Source: Galeruca laticollis
Lineage: Eukaryota > Arthropoda > Insecta > Coleoptera > Chrysomelidae
DNA: 64,000 bases
Assembly: GCA_963921935.1 (NCBI GenBank)
Contig: OY998175.1
Coordinates: 210,196,655-210,260,654 of the forward strand
Direction of reading: 5' to 3'
Shown here: in pieces, positions 9,519-19,455 of the stretch
Numbering within the stretch: position 1 is the first letter of the stretch
How the letters are laid out: every line of letters starts with the position of its first letter
Translations under genes and position numbers: made by a program
Notes under the pieces: generated by a model
Seen by the model: only the letters and a program-made list of their open reading frames with translations
What the model was told of the DNA's origin: nothing
Databases searched by the model: none

Positions 9519-9982
9519 TGTAATGTTTTTCTTATTTATTTAAAACAGTTTATCCTGACGGGTGAGATAAATTCATACACAGAGTAAGTTCACTTACTTA
9601 ATTTATTTACTCACTGAACCTTTCACTAATTTATATTATATACACAGTATATGCACTTAAACTAAATTATATAAACACTTCACTACTATTTACTTGTTCA
9701 CTTGTTTATTTCACGAGATCACTTCATCAACTGACCCTACGGCAAGTAGGTAGTCTCTTTATATACTAGCCGGCCTTCTGGAATATTTTTTGTTTCGGGG
9801 TGTGTTTCTCTAATGCCAGCTCAATCCTTAAAATATCTTCGGAGAACATGGCTATAAAAAACGGTCACAAAAAACCCCAATAGACCTTCCCAGATTTCGG
9901 CGAGCTCGCTATTTTTTTAAACGGTTTACATAAAGTTACAGGACCGTACTTCGTCTCTACTTCGGTGTGTGTGTCCGTAACA
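9519..9982 (-). repeat. 5' LTR of gypsy copy 1
   Basis: Slightly longer than the 3' LTR because of small insertions (for example the stretch around 9607-9660) and visibly diverged from it, so the insertion is not recent. TG...CA ends are intact. It would carry promoter and polyadenylation signals for the element; a TATATAAAGAG-like box occurs in the element sense near 9760. Confidence 0.88.
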
Positions 9983-9984
9983 AT

Positions 9985-11016
9985 TGTAATCGTTGCTCGA
10001 GCGTCGATTTGCAAATCTCCTGCTCGGGCGTCATTTCGTAGTTGCCGTGGGTAGTCAGGGGTAGAACATAAAAGAGGGCTTGATGGTTAGATGCGTTTAT
10101 TTAATAGAGTAACACGTATACCACCCGTTAAACTAAAAGTTCAATGAAATATTTACAATTTAAAATTAATTCTATATGAAGTTATTATGTACACAATTAT
10201 TGGTCCTTGATTCTGGGGGTTTCTCTGGGATGATCGTCTGGTCGGGTTGCCTACGGATCTCCTCTTATTATACGGCTTCTCGTAGCAAATAATCTAGATC
10301 GGTCGTACTTCGTCTTTTGACTTTATAGCAAAGATTTATCGATGAATCAATATTATTATATATCCTTACTCAACTTGGTCGAACTATGACAATCGCTTCA
10401 CCCCCTAGTTCAGGTTACCTGAAATAAACGGGGTGTGTTCAGAACCAGATCTCCCGTTCAACACACAGCGTGACCTCGGTGGGGTAGGAATTCGCTTCTG
10501 TCTCGGACTCAACACGCTCCGGTATTTCAGCTAGATGGAAAGGCTTCTTTCTGTCCTGCGCTCAACACGCTCCAGGACGTGGCTTATGACGGTTGGCTTC
10601 CGTTCTAGACTCAACGCGCTCTAGAGCTTCGGCCGAAAAACGGGGTTTGCTAGTGTATAGCCTTGGATTCAGCACACACCAAGTGGTCGCCAACAAGCCG
10701 GGTGTTAATCACAATCCTAGGCTCAACACGCTCCAGGATATAGTATATTAACTCGGTTATTCACCGCCGAAGCTTCCTATCGTTGCTAGACGTAAGGATT
10801 GAGCTTGCAGGTGAATTGAAGTATATATATGTTGATAATATCGGTCGAACTGTTAGCGAAACGGCGAAAGTGCTGCCCTCTAGGCACTGGGTGCCCAGCT
10901 TCGTCTATTGTGATAGTTTGGTTTTGGTAGTGTTCTGTATCCCAATTCCACAATGTTTTGTTTTTAATTATTTATACAGGGTGTTACCTTATATTTTAGA
11001 CGATAGTGTCGTTACA
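9985..11016. mobile_element. Solo LTR of a second LTR-retrotransposon family
   Basis: The 1032-bp unit starts TGTAATCG and ends TCGTTACA, which are imperfect inverted ends of LTR type, and is flanked by the 4-bp direct repeat CAAT (9981-9984 and 11017-11020). No gag or pol is present, so a solo LTR left by LTR-LTR recombination is the simplest reading. A TTTATTTAAT block at 10098-10107, an AATAAA signal on the minus strand, suggests minus orientation. The interior holds the hairpin array at 10504-10739. The insertion split the right-hand target duplication of gypsy copy 1. Confidence 0.75.
10504..10739. repeat. Array of five hairpins with conserved loop and variable stems
   Basis: Five copies of a ten-base loop near CTCAACACGC are each enclosed by complementary arms of different sequence. 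The arms are CGGA/TCCG (10504-10521), GTCCTG/CAGGAC (10553-10578), TCTAGA/TCTAGA (10604-10625), CTTGG/CCAAG (10662-10683, loop TTCAGCACAC) and ATCCT/AGGAT (10714-10739). Loop sequence is preserved while stems change in a pairing-preserving way, as expected of RNA structures under selection. They lie inside the solo LTR, spaced by roughly 50 bases. A sixth loop-like TTCAACACAC at 10457-10466 lacks a convincing stem of this type. Confidence 0.75.
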
Positions 11017-11146
11017 CAATAGTTAAAAGAAGAAGAAAATAATTTGACATTTGTCAGTTATGTTATCAGGTATTAAAGACGCACGGGTAAATATCCAATA
11101 ATTCAACTGTATACGTTAAAATACTTATTGTTTATCTATAAAATGA

Positions 11147-11462
11147 TTGACTACAGTTCATGGGTGGCGTTGTGATTTATGTGCATTAGTAGTGACTTAC
11201 AAAAAAGTTGAGTATTGTACAAAGTGTACTAAAGAGAAAGAAATGGGAAAACGTTCACTTCTCTATAGAAGCTCCAGTTCTTGGAGCTCCACATCCACAT
11301 CCAGTAATAATTGTAATACTGAGCGACACAAGAAAAGTAGAAAATGTAAGTACATTTCTGAGAATAAAAGATCACACACAACGGCTAGTTTAAAAAATTC
11401 TAATTCAAAAATTGAAGAATTAGAACGAAAAGTTAAAGATTTTACAGAGAAAAATGCTAGAT
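11147..11462 (+). pseudogene. Short ORF with a CXXC..CXXC motif, unidentified
   Basis: An open frame without a near ATG begins GWRCDLCALVV and continues VEYCTKCTKEKE, two CXXC pairs that could bind one zinc, then a Ser-rich stretch and a Lys/Glu-rich coiled-coil-like tail (SKIEELERKVKDFTEKN). The last dozen codons of the frame (after 11462) belong to the truncated gypsy copy 2 and are not part of it. It may be the 5' end of another mobile element's ORF1 cut off by the gypsy fragment, or part of a host gene. I do not recognise it. Confidence 0.3.
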
Positions 11463-11904
11463 CATTTGTACCAGTCGCAGCTGAAGAACCGAAGGCAGAA
11501 ACGTGACGAACTCCTTCAAGAGTATGAAGTAGATGTTGCCCGATATGCAGAGGACGCTTCGTTTAGGCCATCCCAAAACATTAGTTGACGCATTCACAGC
11601 TTCTCATGAATATGAAGCAGCAACGAAGGCTTCGGGTTATAACAAAGTTAGGACCATCGGGAAGCAGGCGACGAGGACAGGTTTGACCAGATCGTCAGCT
11701 TGATCAAAAGTATGATGGACAAGAAGCCGAGAAAGTTCAGATGCTGGAATTGTACGCAGTTCGTGTAATCGCCCCAGAACTCCTGCAAACCAAGAACCCC
11801 AGTCACAGGTTAACTAGAACGAGTCGGCTACGAGGGGGCAGCACCGACCCATGATCGTTCCAAAGATCCTCTCATACTGATAGCTTCTCTCAGATGTCGC
11901 AACG

Positions 11905-12649
11905 ACAGTGTATATATAGATGGTGAAGTGAATGGCAAGAAATATACTTTGCTGGTAGACACTGGAGCAACTAGAACCATTATACGACAAGAGATAATAA
12001 ATTCGAAGAAGAAGCTTTTACCAACGAGACTGCGGCTGCGGACCGCCACAGGTGAGAGTGCCAATGTTCACGGGGATGTTTCTAGCTGGACTTTAGAAAC
12101 AGAACCATTAAAGTGGGTTCCGAGGATGTATTCCTTCATCCATATGAAGGCAGCACGGTGTTGGCAGCTGTACAGGAAGATACCGTTCTACCTGCACGAA
12201 GCGAAACCATGATAGTAGCGCGGCTACAGGGTATCATGGAGGAAGGTACACCGATTATGATGGAACCAAGGAACCACGACGAAGAAGTTGACAAAGGAAT
12301 ACTAATTGGAAAAGGATTGGTTCCGTCAGCGAAGGAGACCCCAGTACGATTGATAAACGTGAACGATTACTCATTTACTATCAAGAAGTAAACTAAGATT
12401 GGATCCTGCATACCAGTGACCTCTATAGTTCGTCAAACAACGACCACTGACAATTGTAATGCCAGATTCGAACAAATGATATCAGTAGCTGGTCAATCTT
12501 TGAATCGAGCTGAGAAAAGGACAATGAGAGAATTTCTCTTGCAGTATCGAGATCTAATCGTACCAAAAGGAGGGAAGACTGGTAGAACATCAGCCGTCAA
12601 ACACAAAATCGATACTGGTAATGCCAAGCCAATTAGGCAATCAGCTTGA
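11905..12649 (+). pseudogene. Gypsy protease and protease-RT spacer
   Basis: The retropepsin-type protease is marked by YTLLVDTGATRTIIR at about 11942-11985 (catalytic Asp in DTG near 11958). It would cleave the gag-pol polyprotein as a homodimer. A frameshift near 12112 moves the frame to the spacer (EDVFLHPYEGSTVLAAVQED, ETMIVARLQG, then ILIGKGLVPS). After a stop near 12389 the frame continues with the segment leading into the polymerase (RAEKRTMREFLLQYRDLI, VKHKIDTGNAKPIRQ). This is the standard Ty3/gypsy order. The gag remnant upstream (11466-11820) is broken and its zinc knuckle has lost residues (CWNCTQFV, then a stop). Confidence 0.85.
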
Positions 12650-13870
12650 AGACTACCACGAGCCAAGAGAGAGGAAGCTGGAAGAATAATTCGAGAGATG
12701 ACAGAAGAAAACGTAATAGAACCATCTACTAGTCCATGGATGTCTCCAGTAGTGCTCGTCAAGAAAAAGGATGGATCTACAAGATTGTGCGTGGACTTAT
12801 AGCCAGCTAAACAACGTGACGAAGAAAGACAGCTATCCTCTGCCTCGAATCGACGATACGCTAGATACTTTGGCCGGCAGCAAACTGTTTTCCACCTTGG
12901 ACCTGAAGCCTGGTTATTGGCAAGTGAAAATGGACCCAGAAGACAAAGAGAAGACTGCTTTTACCACCGGATCTGGAATATGGCACTTCAACGTCATGCC
13001 ATTCGGGCTCTGTAATGCGCCCGTGACATTTGAAAGACTCATGGAAAATGTCTTGAGAGGGTTGTCTTGGAAGACATGCCTTGGGGAAGACATTTGACGA
13101 ACACCTCAAGAATTTGACAGATGTATTCTAACGACTCCAAGCTGCCCAACTCATTTTAAACCCGAAGAAATGTCTGCTATTTCAAAACCGAGTCAACTAT
13201 CTAGGTCATATAGTGAGCAATGAAGAAGTGGCAGTGGATCCAGAGAAAACTGCTTCCATTCAGCAATGGCCGCGACCAACCGACAAACATCAAAATAGGA
13301 GTTTCCTTGGACTTTGCACATATTATAGAAGATTTATAGGAAGTTTGGACATATTGCCAAGCCTCTAACTCGACTTACAGAATAATCAAGACCTGTCCAA
13401 TGGGACGAAGACTGTCAAACGGCTTTTGAAACCTTGAAGAGGCATTTAACCACGGCGCCGATATTAGGAAACCCATTGCCAGAGAGAGACTTTATTCTTG
13501 ACACGGATGCAAGCAACGTAGGAATTGGAGGAGTGATCTCACAGATCCAAGGAGGACAAGAAAGAATCCTGGTAAGAAAGAGTGCTGGGATATTTCAGTA
13601 AAGTCCTCTCCAAACCAGACCGAAACTACTGCGTCACAAGAAGAGAACTTTTGGCGGTAGTGAAATCCGTGAAACACTTTTACCAGTATCTCTATGGTAG
13701 GAAGTTCTTAATCCGGACTGACGAAGCAGCACTCAAGTGGTTGATGCAGTTCAAGAATCCCGAGGGCCAGATCGCTAGATGGATTTAACGACTTCAAGAG
13801 TACGATTTTAACATTGAACATCGAGCTGGTGTGAATCACCGAAATGCCGACTCCATGTCCAGACGGCCGT
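12650..13870 (+). pseudogene. Gypsy reverse transcriptase and RNase H, YxDD segment missing
   Basis: RT motifs appear in order across several frames: the first near 12720 (SPWMSPVVLVKKKDGSTRLC), then 12771-13097 with LDLKPGYWQVKM and MPFGLCNAPVTFERLMENVL. Where the catalytic YxDD box should follow (after SWKTCL, about 13079) the sequence jumps directly to GKTFDEHL in another frame, so roughly eight codons including both catalytic Asp residues are deleted. Connection motifs follow (NYLGHIVSNEEV, FLGLCTYYRRFIG). RNase H appears as FILDTDASNVGIGGV (about 13491) and YCVTRRELLAVVKSVKHF (13620-13690), ending NIEHRAGVNHRNADSMSRRP. It is catalytically dead. Confidence 0.88.
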
Positions 13871-13899
13871 GCCGAACAGACTGCTCCCATTGCAACAAA

Positions 13900-15200
13900 G
13901 CGGAATCTAGGGAAGCTGCAGTTTCAAGAACTACTGTAGTCAACGAAGAATGGTCACCCACCAGGATTAGAGAAGATCAGGAGAATGATCCTCACCTAAA
14001 GAAGATTCGATAATGGAAGGAAGAAAATCGGCGACCTATATGACAAGAAGTGTCAAGATTTTCACCAACCCTCAAGGCATATTGGGCTCAGTGGGACTCC
14101 CTTGTCCCGGAAGAAGGCCTATTGAGAAGAATCAATGAGAACAATTATGGGTCCGAGAAGAGAAGACAGATAGTTATCCCGAGAACGAGAGTAGCAAAAG
14201 TACTGAGAAAGTTACATGATAGTCCATCGGGAGGTCATCTGGGAGGGAAGAAAACCCTTCAGCGGGTCCGTGAAACGTTTTATTGGATGAACACCTCCGA
14301 TGATGTGAAGAGCTGGTGTAAGAAATGTACGACTTGTGCTACGGGTAATGGACCACATTGCAAAAGGCACCCATGAAACAATATAATATTGAAAGCACTT
14401 TCGGAAGGATCGCTTTAGACATCGCTGGCCCATTTCCGACGACAGAAAATGGTGGTAAATACATCCTGGTCGTAATGGATTATTTCACAAAGTGGGTGGA
14501 AATTTATGCTATCCCGAATCAAGGGGCCACAACTGTCGCGGATGTATTAGTGTAAGAATTTATCAGCCGATATGGAGTGTCCTTGGAAGTCCACAGCGAC
14601 CAGGGAAGAAATTTCTAAAGCCATCTATTCCAGGAGATTTGCGACAAGCTAGGAATGAAGAAGACCAGGACAACAGCGTTAAATCCACAGTCAGATGGAA
14701 TGGTCGAGAGAATGAACAGGACTATTGGAAAAAACCTGTCCAAAGTAATTTCCAGCCATCAGAGAGCTGGGAGCAGAGTATCTTTCCCTATTCGCATTGG
14801 CTTATCGATCAGCCGTCAATGAGTACACGGGTGAAACACCTGCGAAAATCCTGTTTGGAAGTGAAATGAGGCTTCCTTGTGACCTGAAATTTGGCTGTCG
14901 ACCTGGAGAAGATCTAGCAGGAGAAGACTACGTGATCCAAATGAGAAGGCTGGACGATATTCATGAATTAGTTCGAACAAATCTTCAAGTTGCCAGCGAC
15001 AGAATGAAAAGTCGGTACGACACGCAGGACACAGTAGGCGGTTTTAGGTAGGGGACAAAGTATGGTTACACAACCCGACGAGGAGAAAAGGATTTCCTCC
15101 AAAATTACAAAAATCCTGGGAAGGTCCATACTTAATCACGAAGAGGATCAGCGATATCATCTATCGTATAAGCAAGACCCCCAATGAAAAACCGACAGTA
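13900..15200 (+). pseudogene. Gypsy integrase, broken
   Basis: The linker (SPTRIREDQEND), zinc-binding domain (KLHDSPSGGHLGGKKTLQRV, then CKKCTTC) and core (LDIAGPFPTTENGGKYILVV, FTKWVEIYAIP) follow in order, with frameshifts near 14370, 14555 and 14650. In the core the second Asp region and the segment with VERMNRT are readable only in shifted frames. The C-terminal part includes ILFGSEMRLPCDLKFGC (14850-14900) and a GPY/F-like tail near 15060-15190 (KSWEGPYLITKRISDIIYRI). It complements copy 1, whose integrase lacks the 350 bp between the core and the GPY/F tail. Confidence 0.85.
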
Positions 15201-15254
15201 GTCCACCAGAACTGACTAGCACCATTCGAAGGAGACCATGACAAAGAGGAAGGG

Positions 15255-15898
15255 GTGAACCATCTACAACAAGAGTCTGTCCCAGCCTTCGAATTATTTA
15301 TGGGCGCATACGGAGGTACCGGGATAGCTAGATACGGAGTCAATATAGAACAAAGACAAGATTTGTCCATGCTCCCGGAAGAATACTCCCTGGCACATAC
15401 CCCCTCCGCCAAGGATTGGCAACCGTCTTTCGAATAAAGTTTGGGCATTAAGAAAAACTTGAAGACCAGAATCCAGCCCCTGGCAAGACACTGAGACTGA
15501 AACACAATTCGCGGTACGTCTTCTACGTGGTAACTAAAAATGAATTTCAAGATCGATCTACCTACCGCGATGTGTGGGCAGCACTTCGAAACCTCCGAGA
15601 CCATGTGATGGAATCCAGCGCGAAGAAACGGGCTATGCCTAAGATAGCGACTAACCAGTTGGATTGGCGAGTCATCAGAAACATGGTAGAGGTGATCTTC
15701 CAGGGTACCGGTATCCAGATATTAATTTGCAGCTACAACCCTCGTTATCAGTATCCGATGAAGACGGTGCCTGTTATTTCCATAAGATCGGAAACTGTAG
15801 AAATGGGGACAGTTTCCGATTCAGACATCCAGTCTCGGCTATACAGAAGTTCCAGGAGGAACTTCCATTTAAGGAAGGGGTAATGTTACGAACTCGCA
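15255..15898 (+). pseudogene. Macro-like domain and CCCH-like finger of gypsy copy 2
   Basis: A second occurrence of the downstream module found in copy 1. The domain opens at 15358 with DLSMLPEEYSLAH, then a short deletion and a shift remove the loop after it. It resumes with the SRYVFYVVTK segment (about 15510-15540), then STYRDVWAALRNLRDH, RAMPKI, the shortened loop ATNQ, and VEVIFQGTGIQILICSY. A CCCH-like finger follows at 15772-15828 (C-X7-C-X5-F-X3-H, again Phe for the third Cys), then the same EELPFKEGVML end next to the LTR. The in-frame stop at the codon after KFG(H/Q) is shared with copy 1 (TAA here, TGA there). Conservation in both copies shows the module belongs to the family and is not a chance neighbour. 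Confidence 0.6.
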
Positions 15899-16322
15899 CT
15901 CCTGTAACCTTATGTTAAATGTGTTAAAAAAAGGGCAAGCACGCCGAATTCTGGGAAGATCTATTGGGATTTTTTATGACCGTTTTTTATAGACATGTTC
16001 TCCGAAGATCTTTTAAGGATAGAGCCGGCATTCGAGAAATATCTCGAGAAAAGAATATTCCAGAAGGCCGCCTATTATATAAAGAGATTACCTACTTGCC
16101 GTAAAATCAGTTTATAAAGTGATCTCGCGAAATAAATAAGTGAACCATTAAACAGTAGTGAAGTGTTTATATAAATTAGTTTAAGTGCATATAATATGTA
16201 TATAATATAAATTAGTAAATAGTTTAGTGAATAAATAAATTGAGTAAGTGAGCTTACCGTGTGTATGAATTTATCCCACCCGTCAGGATAAACTGTTTTA
16301 AATAAATATGAAAAACACTACA
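15884..16322 (+). repeat. 3' LTR of gypsy copy 2
   Basis: A 439-bp LTR starting TGTTACG and ending ACACTACA, preceded by the purine tract AAGGAAGGGGTAA. It is the reverse-orientation counterpart of 5312-5752 and 9519-9982. An ATATAAAGAG promoter-like box lies near 16078. Confidence 0.9.
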
Positions 16323-16458
16323 ATATTAAGAAATTTGGTGTAAGAAGGAACAGTTCTGGAAATTAGTCGTCTTTGCCTTGTTTTTAATTCTCTACATTAA
16401 TAAATATATCACAGTCAGGTACCAAAAATTAGTTGAAACCTAATCAAGCAAATTATCA

Positions 16459-17530
16459 GTGAGTCAATATAACTTTAAAAAAGTAAATTTCCAATTACTA
16501 ACAGAAATGTTAAGGGATGAGACTTGGGAATCAGTGACTGGGGAATCTAATGTTGATACTGCCGTAGACAATTTTTACAAAATTATTAACAATATATTCT
16601 CTATTACCGTTCCATTATATAAAACATATAATTCCTATAATAAATTTCCTAATTGATTCACAACTGAAATTAGAATGTGTATCAAACAGAAAAATGTTTT
16701 GAAGAAAGTTAATTATGTGTCGGATATATATTAACAAATATAAGGAGATACGAAGACAGTTAAAATCATTAATTGGTATAGAATATAGAAAATATATTAA
16801 GAGAGTAGAAAGTAGTACAAACGATGGTTTGAATACTTTTTGGAATTTTGTTAATAAAACTAAAAGTAAAAATAACAATGTCAATTCATACACGTATAAA
16901 GGGATGCCAGTGGATAATACAGCGGATAAATTTGCACAATTTTTTTCGTTTGTACACAGTTCCGACAAATCCAGTTATAGTTCAAATTCCTCACAAACAT
17001 ATACTAACAATTATAATTTTACATAAACTGAGATAACTGAAACATATTATGAACAGTCTATAAAGAAGTTAAAGCCTAAAAAAGCAGCTGGGATCGATGG
17101 AATCCCTCCCTACGTTGTTAAAGGTTGTCGGGAATGGCTAAGAAGACCGTTACTGCATGTATACAATTTAATAATTAAATTTACAATATTTCGATCTAAA
17201 TGGAAGATATCTGCTTATACTACCATATATAAAGCAGACAATAAAACCGATATAGAAAACTACAGGGGTGTTGCGATAATGTGTGTCCCATCTAAGTTAT
17301 TTGAACAAATTTTATACACACACATATATAATTACCTTAAGAATGTAGTAGTAGATCAACAACATGGTTTTATGTCGGGAAAATCGGTTAACACAAATTT
17401 GTTACTATTTACTGAATCAGCTACCGCTGCCATAGAAAGTAAATCACAACTGGATGTAATTTATACCGATTTTGCAGAAGCATTCGATCCCGTGAATCAC
17501 GACGTATTATTTGAAAAATTGTTTTGGGGC
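16459..17530 (+). pseudogene. Non-LTR retrotransposon ORF2, linker and RT N-terminal half
   Basis: The stretch 16459-16656 carries the endonuclease-RT linker (WESVTGESNVDTAVDNFYKI). After frameshifts, 16715-17026 has YKEIRRQLKSLIGIEYRKYI and FWNFVNKTK. The RT fingers and palm follow at 17035-17530: IKKLKPKKAAGIDGIPPYVV, NYRGVAIM, KLFEQIL, VVDQQHGFMSGKSVNTNLL and DVIYTDFAEAFDPVNHDVLF. The motif set fits Jockey-like ORF2. The catalytic FADD part is missing because a satellite array begins at about 17625. The thumb and C-terminus probably resume at 18615-19275. Several stops and shifts show an old copy. Confidence 0.8.
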
Positions 17531-17624
17531 ATCCGAAACAATTATAAAATAACGAAATTGAACTCTGGAATGCCCGCAATAAGTTGGAATTTAATGTAAA
17601 ATAAACGGTTTTACGGATTAAAAC

Positions 17625-18405
17625 TAACTTCTCCTCATCTGTGGCCCTCAACAATGTTCTATCATAAAATTGTTACTTGTATACACTTCGAGGGATGTAT
17701 CGTGCTAACAAACCGAAATTTCTCCAAAAATAACCAAAAATTTTGTATATCTGGATTCAGAGGACCCGCTGTACTCGCTCTAGTCAACTAAAAATCAATA
17801 AGGTACATCTGTGAGACACCTTGAACAATATTCAATCCTAAAATTGATCAATCGTATACTCTCTGGAGGCTGTATCGTGATAACAAACTGAAAATTCTCC
17901 AAAAATGACGAAAATTTGGTACTTCAAGTACCATAGCACCCGTTGTACTGGCTTTACTGAGTTGAATATCAATAGGGTTCATCTTTGAGACGCTCTGAAT
18001 AATATCCAATCATAAAATTAGTCACTTGTATATACTCCGGAGGCTGTATCGTGCTAACAAACTGAAACTTCTTCAAAAATGACAAAAATATCGTACTTAA
18101 AGTACTGTATCACTAGTTGTATTGGCTCCGGTAAGCTGAAAATCAATAGAGTTCATCAGTGAGAAGCCCTGAAAAATATTCAATCATAAAATTGGTGACT
18201 TGTTGAACTGCGCAGGCTGTATCGTGCTAACAAACTGAAATTTCTCAAAAAATTACAAAATGTCGTACTTCAAGTACCATAACAACCGTTGTACTGACTC
18301 TGGTGAACTGAAAATCAATAGGGATCATCTGTGACATGTCCTTAACAATATTCAATCATAAAATTGCTGACTTATCGCACTCCGGAGACTGTATCGTGCT
18401 AACAA
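17625..18405. repeat. 174-bp satellite array
   Basis: About 4.4 head-to-tail monomers. The landmark CAATCATAAAATTG recurs at 17659, 17833, 18007, 18181 and 18353, giving spacings of 172-174 bp. Each unit also carries GGAGGCTGTATCGTG, CTAACAAACTGAAA, the short palindrome GTACTTCAAGTAC and CTGAAAATCAATAGGG. Monomers differ from each other at perhaps 10-15 percent of positions. The same unit recurs at 60910-61153 and 63649-63720. Confidence 0.9.
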
Positions 18406-18614
18406 GACATGTAAGGAAAAGTGGCCGACGACAACGACGACGACGACGACATACACACAGGATTTTTTTTCTGAAAACCGTTTTTTCGCGTTGTTGTTGA
18501 TGGAAAACGTAAAAATAACTCAAAAAAAATTTCAAAATTTCAACTTTTTTTGGGGTAAACCAATACTTTTCTCGCATATATAAAGGTTGGGCGGAAAAGT
18601 AAAAATGTTGTATA
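18406..18614. other. Junction with a short GAC repeat
   Basis: After the last satellite unit comes a short trinucleotide run of GAC/CGA (about 18427-18450), then AT-rich sequence. I see no gene. Confidence 0.6.
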
Positions 18615-19455
18615 ATGTCTATTTGCCGCAAAAAACAAACAATAGAATTTGATTACCAGATAGGAAATAAGAGTCTAAATAGATGTTCAGAAATAAAAGA
18701 TCTAGGTGTAATTTATAATAATCAGTTACCATTTGCTACACACTGTCGTAACATTAGTAAAAACGCTAATATTTCATTGGGTTTCATTAAAAGGCAAACT
18801 TTTCTTTTCTCGAGTATAAAAACGATAAAAATTCTAGTTTTATCACAAATACAATATGCATGGGATATTTGGGGGGGGGGGGGCTCCCACAAATGTACAT
18901 AGAATGAGAAAAAATTTTGAAACAAATTTTTACGTTACTTGTTTTACGAAAAACATCACCATTGGCCGGATTACCACTTCATCAGAACAGAGGGGCTAAG
19001 CACCGAATTTGGAATGCCATCGTTAATCACAAGAAGGAAATACTATATGATATTTTTATTCAAAATAATGAACAATACTATAAGTTCGATACAATTAATT
19101 TCATTACTGCAAATGAGAGTCCCGCCCAAACATACTAGATATAAATTAATTTTCAATATTGCAAGGTTTGCCATTAGTTCGCCTCTAGACACCATTTTAA
19201 AGCATGCCAATAATGTAAACAGTCTCCATTCATTAGACTTTAGTCTAAAATTGAATAGTTTTAAGGCAACATAGACAATTAAAAGAACTTGGTATATAAA
19301 CACTCACTGCTGTTAAACAATCTGACGTACAGTATTCAGCCTCACACACAGAAAAATTGTTCAGAATAAAACTTTGTAAGAGGAGTATAATTAAAATACA
19401 ATCCGTGTAATTAGGTTAATAAACATGTATGGATTTTAATAAATAAATAAATATT
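18615..19455 (+). pseudogene. Non-LTR retrotransposon ORF2 C-terminus and 3' tail
   Basis: The encoded motifs are of Jockey-like thumb/C-terminal type: RCSEIKDLGVIYNNQLPF, HCRNISKNANISLGFIKRQ and KILVLSQIQYAWDIW up to 18880, then a frameshift at a G homopolymer (18871-18882). It continues with LRYLFYEKHH, RYKLIFNIARF and LDFSLKLNSFKAT to 19274. The 3' region ends in TTTTAATAAATAAATAAAT (19436-19454), the kind of short-repeat tail left by target-primed reverse transcription. With 16459-17530 it probably forms one element whose middle has been lost or replaced around the satellite array. Confidence 0.75.

Larger units (their letters stand above)
5312..9982 (-). mobile_element. Ty3/gypsy LTR retrotransposon, defective copy 1 (minus)
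   Basis: The element is bounded by LTRs of 441 bp (5312-5752) and 464 bp (9519-9982), each with TG...CA ends. In element orientation the order is 5' LTR, primer-binding site (9518-9501), gag with SAP domain, coiled coil and zinc knuckle, the tail of RNase H, integrase, a macro-like domain, a CCCH-like finger, a purine-rich tract, then the 3' LTR. Protease, reverse transcriptase and most of RNase H are deleted at about 7945, and part of the integrase is deleted near 6612. A 0.4-kb insertion occupies 7437-7855. The target duplication is ATAG: 5308-5311 on the left, and on the right reconstituted once the solo LTR at 9985-11016 is removed. No env-like gene is seen. Many stops and shifts make it non-autonomous. 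Confidence 0.93.
11463..16322 (+). mobile_element. Ty3/gypsy LTR retrotransposon, defective copy 2 (plus)
   Basis: Same family as 5312-9982 but in opposite orientation and retaining the polymerase region that copy 1 has lost. It starts abruptly inside gag (the match begins at TTGTACCAGTCGC, 11466) without a 5' LTR. It runs through gag remnant, protease, reverse transcriptase, RNase H, integrase, macro-like domain and CCCH-like finger to a 439-bp 3' LTR (15884-16322). Frameshifts and stops occur every few hundred bases. Between them the two copies show the complete domain order of the family. The head-to-head arrangement of two related copies separated by about 1.5 kb forms a large imperfect inverted repeat. 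Confidence 0.92.

Noticed and set aside
10440..10740. Hairpin array as a CRISPR-like array
   Set aside because: Repeats are about 20-25 bp with diverging stems and irregular spacing, in an insect LTR, with no cas genes; the loop, not the whole repeat, is conserved.
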